A stretch of 64,000 bases of DNA from Micromonospora terminaliae. Its GTDB lineage: Bacteria; Actinomycetota; Actinomycetes; Mycobacteriales; Micromonosporaceae. Location: the NCBI RefSeq assembly GCF_009671205.1, contig NZ_CP045309.1, positions 5,350,001 through 5,414,000 of the forward strand, in the 5' to 3' direction. Position numbers and translations under genes: made by a program. Position 1 is the stretch's first letter; each line of letters begins with the position of its first letter. Below the pieces are notes generated by a model. That model was not told the origin of the DNA and did no database searches. It saw only the letters and a program-made list of their open reading frames with translations. Positions 58,345-64,000 of the stretch are shown here, one piece after another.

Positions 58345-59259
58345 TCAGATGCCCCGACCGCGTTTGTGCAGCGTACGCAGGACGCGGTCGGGGTTCACGG
58401 CCTTGCTGGCCACGGCGAGCGCCAGGTAGGCGCGGGGCTCCTTCGGGTTGCCGGCCAGCGTCCGGCGGGCCCAGCGGACGGCCTCCCGGCGGTTTCCCAT
58501 CGCGGCCTGGGCGAAGGCGATCTGCCCGGCGACCCGGGCCTCCCCCGCCGGCACGGTCGCGAACTCGGGGTAGCGGGTGAGCAGCCACTGCAACGCGGTG
58601 GAGATGGTCTCCCAGCGCTGGGCGAAGTACGACCGCTTGTGCCAGCGCACCGTCACGTACGGCTCGGTCAGGTTGACCAGCGGCGCGTGCCGGGCGGCGC
58701 GGAGCAGGAACTCGTAGTCCTCCGCGTAGCTGCCCGGGATCTCCTCGTCGACCAGCCCGATCGCGTCGACCAGGGCGTCCCGCCGGATCAGGAAGGTGGA
58801 CGGGTGCAGTTCGGTGTGCCGGTCCCGCAGCAGCGCCGTCAGCGGCACCCGGTCCATCGGCAGCGAGCGGTCGACGCTGCGACCGTCGTAGTCGACCCGG
58901 ATGCCGCAGCTGACGAAGGCGCCGTCCGGTGCCGCCCGCAGCGCGGCCACCTGGGCGGCCAGCTTGCCGGGCAGCCACTCGTCGTCGTCGTCGCAGAACG
59001 CCACCAGCTCGCCGGTGGCGGCCAGGATGCCCGTGTTGCGGGCGCCCGCCAGGCCGGGGGTACGGCTGTTGGTGACCACCCGGATCCGCGGGTCCTCGGC
59101 GAGGGTGAGGTCGGGCTCGGACTGGTCGTAGACGACCACCACGTCGATCCCACCGGGGTAGTCCTGACCCAGGATCGCGTCGAGGGCGGCGCGCAGCAGC
59201 ACCGGCCGGTCCCGGGTCGGGACCACGGCGGTCACCTGTGGCGAATTGCTCGCGGTCAC
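58345..59259 (-). CDS. family 2 glycosyltransferase
   Basis: 304 aa from the GTG at 59259, which overlaps the sulfotransferase stop (GTGA). VTAVVPTRDRPVLLRAALDAILGQDYPGGIDVVVVYDQS opens the GT-A fold. LVAFCDDDDEWLPGKLAAQV carries the DxD motif and IPGSYAEDYEFLLRAARHAPL the catalytic ED region. Last gene of a four-gene overlapping operon. Confidence 0.88.
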   Translation of the reverse strand: MTASNSPQVTAVVPTRDRPVLLRAALDAILGQDYPGGIDVVVVYDQSEPDLTLAEDPRIRVVTNSRTPGLAGARNTGILAATGELVAFCDDDDEWLPGKLAAQVAALRAAPDGAFVSCGIRVDYDGRSVDRSLPMDRVPLTALLRDRHTELHPSTFLIRRDALVDAIGLVDEEIPGSYAEDYEFLLRAARHAPLVNLTEPYVTVRWHKRSYFAQRWETISTALQWLLTRYPEFATVPAGEARVAGQIAFAQAAMGNRREAVRWARRTLAGNPKEPRAYLALAVASKAVNPDRVLRTLHKRGRGI

Positions 59260-60218
59260 GACGCCTCCGTGCTGTTCGTTCGGCCGCCGCCGAGATATCC
59301 GTAGCGCAACCGCAGCGGCAGCGTCGCGGCGCTGACCACGGCACGGCTGCGGGTCGGCAGGTTCTCCCGCCAGGCGTTGTCCTGTCGCACCCGCAGCGGG
59401 CCCGCGCTGAAGCGCAGGGGGTTGCCGGCGATGCTGTGCGCCCGGACCAGCGGCACGGGCGGCTCGTCGAGCACCCGCAGCGCGTCCGCCGTGTCGGCGA
59501 GGCCGGCGAACCGGCGTACCCGGGCGACGGTGCCACGCGGATCGGCGGTGAAGTCCTCGTAGCGCAGCCGGACCACCGGCACCCGGGCGGCGAGCAGGTG
59601 GAACGCGGCGTTCTGCGCGGTCCACAGGCCGCTCACCGTGAACGGGGAGAAGGTCGGCATGTACGCCTCGCTGTCCACCACCTCGGGGCGGCGGACCTGC
59701 TTGGCCCAGGAGTAGGCGACCGCCCGGCTGTCCCGGACCAGGTGGACGACCCGCAGGTCGAGATCCGGTGCCCAGCGCAGGGCGAACGCCAACGAGGCGT
59801 GCTTGCTGGAGTCCACCACCACCTCGGCGCCGGTGACCTCGGTCGCCGCCCGGTAGATCCGGGCGTAGAGGTCGGCGTACCGGCGCACCGCCGCCAACTG
59901 CTCGGCGGGCAGGTCGCCCCGGGCGAGCTGGGGGATGTGCCGGGTCCGGTCCACCTCGGCCTTGAGCGCCAGCACCTCGTCCCGGTCCACCGCGTCCCAG
60001 CCGCCGAAGGCGTGGTCGCCGACGCGCTGCCAGAAGTCGCAGGCCGTGAAACGCTCGCCGCAGCCGCAGCGTTCGTCACCCCCGAGGGCCCGCTCCCACA
60101 GGTGCACCACCTCGCCCACGGCACAGACGTCGGGGTGCTGGGCGAGGATCAGCTCGAGCAGGGTGGAGCCGCTACGCCCCAGCCCACCCACGAAGAGCAC
60201 GCGGGCGGGGCCGGTCAC
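59256..60218 (-). CDS. PAPS-dependent sulfotransferase
   Basis: 320 aa from the GTG at 60218 (GTGA overlap with the upstream gene). The 5'-phosphosulfate loop is GGLGRSGSTLLE (11-22) and the 3'-phosphate site lies in VVVDSSKHASLAFAL. RVVHLVRDSRAVAYSWAKQ is also conserved. It contains CGCGERFTACDFW, a Cys motif shared with the second sulfotransferase at 61488 (CACGQHFDECPFW), so the two are paralogues. It likely sulfates a cell-surface glycan. Confidence 0.9.
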   Translation of the reverse strand: MTGPARVLFVGGLGRSGSTLLELILAQHPDVCAVGEVVHLWERALGGDERCGCGERFTACDFWQRVGDHAFGGWDAVDRDEVLALKAEVDRTRHIPQLARGDLPAEQLAAVRRYADLYARIYRAATEVTGAEVVVDSSKHASLAFALRWAPDLDLRVVHLVRDSRAVAYSWAKQVRRPEVVDSEAYMPTFSPFTVSGLWTAQNAAFHLLAARVPVVRLRYEDFTADPRGTVARVRRFAGLADTADALRVLDEPPVPLVRAHSIAGNPLRFSAGPLRVRQDNAWRENLPTRSRAVVSAATLPLRLRYGYLGGGRTNSTEAS

Positions 60219-60808
60219 CGCCGCCACCGGCGCCGTCCCGACGCACGCTGGCGTACCAGGTCCTCGACGATCTGGCCGACGCGCACGGCCGCGGCGGCCC
60301 GGGGGTCGGGCAGGTCCGGGTCGGCGACCACCCGGAACGCCCTCGGGTCGACGAGCGCCTTGTCGAGCGACTCGACCAGGTCGGCTTCCGTCTCGACCAG
60401 CCGCACCATGCCGGCGGCGCCGAGGCGCCGGGCGAAGAGCTGCTGGTGGTTGTCGACGTGCTCGTGGTAGGTCGGGTCGCGCGGGACCACGATCGGCAGG
60501 TGACCGGTGCGCCGGGCCTCCGTGATGGTGGCCGGCCCGCCGTGGCAGACCACGACGCTGGCCTCGGCGATCGCCCGCTGCAATTCCTCGTGGGCCAGGA
60601 ACGGCACCGCGTCCGGCAGGTTCGGCGGGGTGCTGCTGCCGTACTGGAGGACGAGCCGGACCTGCTGGGCACCGCCGGCACGCGCCGTCCACCAGCGCTC
60701 CAGCCAGCCGACCAGCCGGTCGAAGCGGTGCACGTCGGTGCCGACCATCGCCAGCACGGTGTCCTGCTCCGGCCCGGTTTCCGGTTGCCGGGGAATGAAC
60801 GCGGTCAC
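60215..60808 (-). CDS. glycosyltransferase catalytic subunit, Alg13/PssE-like (GT28 C-terminal domain)
   Basis: 197 aa from the GTG at 60808. VVVCHGGPATITEARRTGHLPIVVPRDPTYHEHVDNHQQLFARRL is the UDP-sugar-binding half of MurG-type enzymes. It has no acceptor-binding half of its own; the Alg14-like membrane partner is encoded directly upstream, with a four-base overlap. Together they would form one split glycosyltransferase acting on a lipid-linked sugar. Confidence 0.87.
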   Translation of the reverse strand: MTAFIPRQPETGPEQDTVLAMVGTDVHRFDRLVGWLERWWTARAGGAQQVRLVLQYGSSTPPNLPDAVPFLAHEELQRAIAEASVVVCHGGPATITEARRTGHLPIVVPRDPTYHEHVDNHQQLFARRLGAAGMVRLVETEADLVESLDKALVDPRAFRVVADPDLPDPRAAAAVRVGQIVEDLVRQRASGRRRWRR

Positions 60809-61299
60809 AGGAGGTTCCCCACCAGGGTGCCGTCGGGGTAGAAGCGGCGCTGCTCTTCCCACTGCACCAGCATCACGGAGAGGAACGGGCGGCAGAGCCG
60901 GGCGGTGAGCGTGGGGCTGTCGATCCGGTCGTACACCTCGATGTAGACGGTGGGGATACCGCGCAGCCGGGCCACCACGACGAACGGCAGCGCGACGCCG
61001 GCGCCGGTGGTGACCACCGCGTCGACGTTCCGCCGCTTGAGCGTCCGGACCGCGAGCAGCAGGTTGCGGACCAGGTTCTTCAGGTTGCGGGTGGTGGGAT
61101 GGTGCGCCCACACCACCTGCTCCCCGTCGAGCAGCGAACGCGCGTCCGGGGTGTCGAAGGTCACCCAGGACCGCGCGCGGCCGCGGTACCAGGGAGCAAG
61201 CGCCAGCAGCTGGGCCAGGTGCCCACCGCTGGAACCCACAAGCATGACTTCACCGGGCTCCACGTCTCCAACCGCCTCCCCATCGCGCACCCGTGCCAC
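60805..61299 (-). CDS. Alg14/PssD-like glycosyltransferase membrane subunit
   Basis: Up to 164 aa. EVMLVGSSGGHLAQLLALAPWYRG is the Alg14 N-terminal glycine loop, and VVTTGAGVALPFVVVARLRGIPTVYIEVYDRIDSPTLTARL matches PssD/EpsE proteins. Recruits the Alg13-like subunit to the membrane and supplies the acceptor site. The GTG at 61299 is the farthest start; GTG 61263 or ATG 61245 (MLVGSSGG) are possible and arguably closer to family length. Confidence 0.85.
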   Translation of the reverse strand: MARVRDGEAVGDVEPGEVMLVGSSGGHLAQLLALAPWYRGRARSWVTFDTPDARSLLDGEQVVWAHHPTTRNLKNLVRNLLLAVRTLKRRNVDAVVTTGAGVALPFVVVARLRGIPTVYIEVYDRIDSPTLTARLCRPFLSVMLVQWEEQRRFYPDGTLVGNLL

Positions 61300-61487
61300 C
61301 CACCCGGGACGGTCACCTGAGCTACGAAGCGCCGGAACAATCTAACGGGACGGCCCGCGGAACAGAAGTGGCAGTCGCATTCACGAACCCGCCGGACGCA
61401 CGGTTCCGAGGTTTCCGCCGGCCCGCGCTCTTCCGATCGCGCCTACACTGCCGCTTGACATCCACCGGGTACGAGGAGAAGCGATCG

Positions 61488-62477
61488 ATGACGGCCCAGC
61501 AGCCTCTGGCGGGAGACGGTTCAGGGGCTGGCGCTCCGTCCGGCACCGGCCGGGTGACGGTGCTCTACGTCTGCGGGATGCCGCGCAGTGGCTCCACCCT
61601 GCTCGACCTGATGCTCGGGCAGTTCGTCGACCACTGCGACGTCGGCGAGCTGTTCTACCTCTGGCAGTCGGGGGTGGAGCGCAACTTCCGCTGCGCCTGC
61701 GGGCAGCACTTCGACGAGTGCCCGTTCTGGGGTGAGGTCGGCCGGCAGGCGTACGGCGGCTGGGCGAACATCGACGTGCAGGAGGTGCGGGCGCTGCAAC
61801 GCCGTGTCGACGCCACCGGCAAGGTGCCCCTGATCGTGGGCTCCCGGGTCACGCCGGGCTTCCGGCAGGACCTGGAGCGCTACACGGCCCTGATCACCAA
61901 GCTCTACCGCGCGATCGCCCAGGTGTCCGGGGCCAAGGTGGTGGTCGACTCGACCAAGCGCCCGTCGCTGGCGTACATCCTGGCCCGCGCTCCGGAGATC
62001 GACCTGCGTCTGGTGCACATCCTCCGCGATCCGCGCGGGGTGGCCTACTCCTGGAGCCAGGTCGTCGAGCTGCCCGAGGGCACCTCCACCAAGGGCCGGA
62101 TGAACCAGCGCTCCGCCCGGCTGACCGCGCGGCGCTGGGTCACCGTCAACGCGATGATCTCGTCGCTCGCCCGGTCCGGCGTACCGCGGGTGGTCGTCCG
62201 GTACGAGGACCTGGTCCGCGACCCGCGGAGCGAGCTGGGCCGGATCGCCGCCCTCACCGCCGACGTGACCGGGCAGGTCGATCCGCTGTCGTTCCTGCAC
62301 GGCACCGAGTTCGAGCAGGCCGGCTCGCACGCGGTGGCCGGCGGACGGATCCGGATGCGCAGCGGGCCCATCGCGCTCAGCCTCGACGAGAAGTGGCGCC
62401 GGGAGTACGCGCCGGGGCGCCGCCGGATGGTCGGCGCGATGACCTGGCCGCTGCGCCGGAGGTACGACTACCGCTGA
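61488..62477 (+). CDS. PAPS-dependent sulfotransferase (second copy)
   Basis: 329 aa; ATG at 61488 with GAGGAG nine bases upstream. 5'-phosphosulfate loop GMPRSGSTLLD (30-40), 3'-phosphate site VVVDSTKRPSLAYIL, and LVHILRDPRGVAYSWSQVVE. Shares the CxCGxxFxxCxFW motif with the enzyme at 59256, from which it is separated by the Alg13/14 pair on the other strand. A longer frame from 61293 is open but lacks coding character. Confidence 0.9.
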   Translation: MTAQQPLAGDGSGAGAPSGTGRVTVLYVCGMPRSGSTLLDLMLGQFVDHCDVGELFYLWQSGVERNFRCACGQHFDECPFWGEVGRQAYGGWANIDVQEVRALQRRVDATGKVPLIVGSRVTPGFRQDLERYTALITKLYRAIAQVSGAKVVVDSTKRPSLAYILARAPEIDLRLVHILRDPRGVAYSWSQVVELPEGTSTKGRMNQRSARLTARRWVTVNAMISSLARSGVPRVVVRYEDLVRDPRSELGRIAALTADVTGQVDPLSFLHGTEFEQAGSHAVAGGRIRMRSGPIALSLDEKWRREYAPGRRRMVGAMTWPLRRRYDYR

Positions 62478-62483
62478 CCGGCC

Positions 62484-62519
62484 GGGTCCGGCGGCGGCCG
62501 CGCGGCGGCCGCCGGACCC
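62484..62519. terminator. terminator between convergent genes
   Basis: GGGTCCGGCGG (62484-62494) and CCGCCGGACCC (62509-62519) form a perfect 11-bp stem. Confidence 0.8.
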
Positions 62520-62522
62520 CGG

Positions 62523-63470
62523 TCAGGACCGGGCGGCCCCGGGGCTCGCCACGGCCGCCAGGTGGGCGTCGAGGACGTCGAGCAGTTCCGGGTTGCGCTC
62601 GTAGTCGAACTTGCGGGCGAAGTGCGCGCCGCTGGCCAACGCCCTGGGCAGGTCCTCCGCGGTGAGCGACTTCGGGTGGTTGAACGAGCTGTTCCGGAAG
62701 TCGAAGTAGCGCTTGCAGTCGGGCACCAGGTTGAACCGGTCCGCGCTGCACACGATGGTCTGGAAGACCGCCTCGACCGGGGAGAGGCAGTGCCGGAAGT
62801 AGTCCACCACGTCCGGCCGCCGGTCGAAGTACTCCCGCAGGTAGGCCACGACCGGCCAGGTCAGCGACGAGAACGCCGACCCGCCGTGCAGCCGCAGGTC
62901 GGGCCCGAACGGGGTGCGGGCCCGACGGCCCACCACCAGCCCGTACGACACGTGCACCCGCATCAACGGCTGGACCCGGTTGACGGCCTGCAGCGGGCGG
63001 AGCAGCTTCTTGGCCCGGGGGCTGAGGCCGCCCAGCCGGCGGTGCTGGAAGTGGTAGCGGGAGCGGACCCGGCTGCGCGGCCAGTGGCTCTCCGGACCGA
63101 ACGCGTCCCAGTACTCCATGAACCCGTCGGCCCCGGAGTCGACCAGCTCGGCCTCCGCCTGGTCGAGCGGACGGATCGGATAGTCCTGACCGGTGATGTT
63201 GACCAGCCAGTCGACCTGGACACCCTCGCCGTTCAGCCAGTCCACGGCCGCCATGTAGCGGTCGACGTGACTGAAGTCGCCGTAACCACCCTCGTGGTAC
63301 TGGACCGCCACGTCGGGTAATGTGCGCAGCTCGGCAAGGTCGAGCGGAGCCCCGTTCACATCGTGGCTGATGTGCACGATACTGTCCGGACTGTACCGCT
63401 TCACCGCGTGAACCAGCCTGGTCAGCTGCTCAGGTGAACGGTGACTCTGGATGTGATAGCAGAAGCGCAC
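62523..63470 (-). CDS. GT14-type (core-2/I-branching) beta-glycosyltransferase
   Basis: 315 aa, soluble. CYHIQSHRSPEQLTRLVHAVKRYSPDSIVHISHD opens the domain. YMAAVDWLNGEGVQVDWLVNITGQDYPIRPLDQAEAEL contains the GT14 hallmark (N-I-T-G-Q-D-Y-P). LHGGSAFSSLTWPVVAYLREYF and LSPVEAVFQTIVC follow, the catalytic-Glu region of branching enzymes. GTG start. It probably adds a side-chain sugar to the polysaccharide made by this locus. Confidence 0.85.
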   Translation of the reverse strand: MRFCYHIQSHRSPEQLTRLVHAVKRYSPDSIVHISHDVNGAPLDLAELRTLPDVAVQYHEGGYGDFSHVDRYMAAVDWLNGEGVQVDWLVNITGQDYPIRPLDQAEAELVDSGADGFMEYWDAFGPESHWPRSRVRSRYHFQHRRLGGLSPRAKKLLRPLQAVNRVQPLMRVHVSYGLVVGRRARTPFGPDLRLHGGSAFSSLTWPVVAYLREYFDRRPDVVDYFRHCLSPVEAVFQTIVCSADRFNLVPDCKRYFDFRNSSFNHPKSLTAEDLPRALASGAHFARKFDYERNPELLDVLDAHLAAVASPGAARS

Positions 63471-63625
63471 CCGTGCATTATCGTCCCCGGCACCCTGCGG
63501 GCAGAAGTGGCGGACCTTCGGCGACTTCCACTCTCCGCGCCGATCAGGGAGACTCAGGTTTCACCGTGGCGCGGACGTCCCACGGCTGACTGGCCGGTCC
63601 GGTCGAAAGGGAGCGACACACTTCG

Positions 63626-64000
63626 ATGCCCTCGCCTCACCACCCCGATCTGCGTCACGACGCGGACGGACCCACGCTGATGGCCTACCTCGAGTGGCTC
63701 CGCCGCCGATGGTGGATCCTGGCGCTCGCGGCCCTGCTCGGCATCGGCTCCGGCCTCCTCGTCACCCAGATGCAGACGCGCACCTACACCTCCACGACGT
63801 CGGTGCTGGTCCGCCAGGTGGGGCCGGACGCGGTCCCCGGCACCAAGGTCAACCTCGACACCGAGGCGCAGGTGGTCCGCTCCCTGGTGGTGGCCGAGCG
63901 GGCCCGCGCCCTGCTGAAGACCGGCACCGCCAGCGAGGACCTGGTCCGCTCGCTGACGGTCACCGTCCCACCGAACAGCCAGGTCCTCCAGATCGCGTAC
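63626..64000 (+). CDS. Wzz/chain-length-determinant-like protein, cut by the window end
   Basis: Open to the window edge, so only the first 125 codons are visible. ATG at 63626 behind AAAGGGAG. A polar N-terminus is followed by LMAYLEWLRRRWWILALAALLGIGSGLLVTQ, a membrane helix, then TYTSTTSVLVRQVGPDAV, the start of a periplasmic-type Wzz domain as in tyrosine-kinase-linked polysaccharide co-polymerases. It points to polysaccharide genes continuing to the right. Confidence 0.82.
   Translation, partial: MPSPHHPDLRHDADGPTLMAYLEWLRRRWWILALAALLGIGSGLLVTQMQTRTYTSTTSVLVRQVGPDAVPGTKVNLDTEAQVVRSLVVAERARALLKTGTASEDLVRSLTVTVPPNSQVLQIAY

Overview
The window is high-G+C DNA with actinobacterial codon use, many GTG/TTG starts, several apparently leaderless genes (a TANNNT -10 box about 6 nt before the start codon) and a Micromonosporaceae-like gene set. 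A Micromonospora-type actinomycete is an inference from gene content; no marker gene proves the genus.

Layout. 0-6 kb: a PRC-barrel remnant, trpS, and argS preceded by a small arginine-rich leader ORF and a hairpin, then an SRPBCC protein and a polytopic membrane protein. 6.1-26.3 kb: two tandem integrative elements in a tRNA-Arg(ACG) gene. The intact tRNA lies at 26215-26287, and displaced copies of its 3' 44 bp lie at 7849-7892 (identical) and 6107-6150 (one mismatch). The left element (6.1-7.9 kb) is a wreck holding a lipoprotein gene, an unknown gene and a frameshifted integrase fragment. The right element (7.85-26.26 kb) looks like a complete pSAM2-type actinomycete integrative and conjugative element (AICE): a GntR regulator and HAD protein with operator repeats, a Pra-like protein, an FtsK/TraB translocase, Spd-like small membrane proteins, a RepSA-type initiator, Xis and a tyrosine integrase. 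Its cargo (8-16.6 kb) includes a PstI/BsuBI-type restriction-modification pair, an unknown four-helix membrane protein, a gene-free 0.9-kb stretch rich in RNA/DNA structure, and a PIN-toxin operon with an unusually large partner.

26-58 kb is ordinary chromosome: tRNA-Ser(GCT) and tRNA-Ser(TGA), a CPBP protease, a flavohemoprotein, an XRE-peptide deformylase fusion, an FhuF-like iron reductase behind an iron box, a SoxR/split-transketolase locus, a secreted SGNH-lectin protein, a two-component system sharing a DNA motif with a lipoprotein gene, a thiolase, rhomboid, cyclophilin, CorA, an aminotransferase, CysQ and a GH26-like enzyme. 58-64 kb is the start of a surface-polysaccharide locus: GT2, two related sulfotransferases, an Alg13/Alg14-like split glycosyltransferase, a GT14 enzyme and a Wzz-type protein cut by the window end.

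Strongest leads: the argS leader; the 149-bp hairpin in the AICE cargo, whose arm differences keep pairing in plus-strand RNA; paired integrase arm-type repeats at both AICE ends; the large-partner PIN operon; and the XRE-deformylase fusion.
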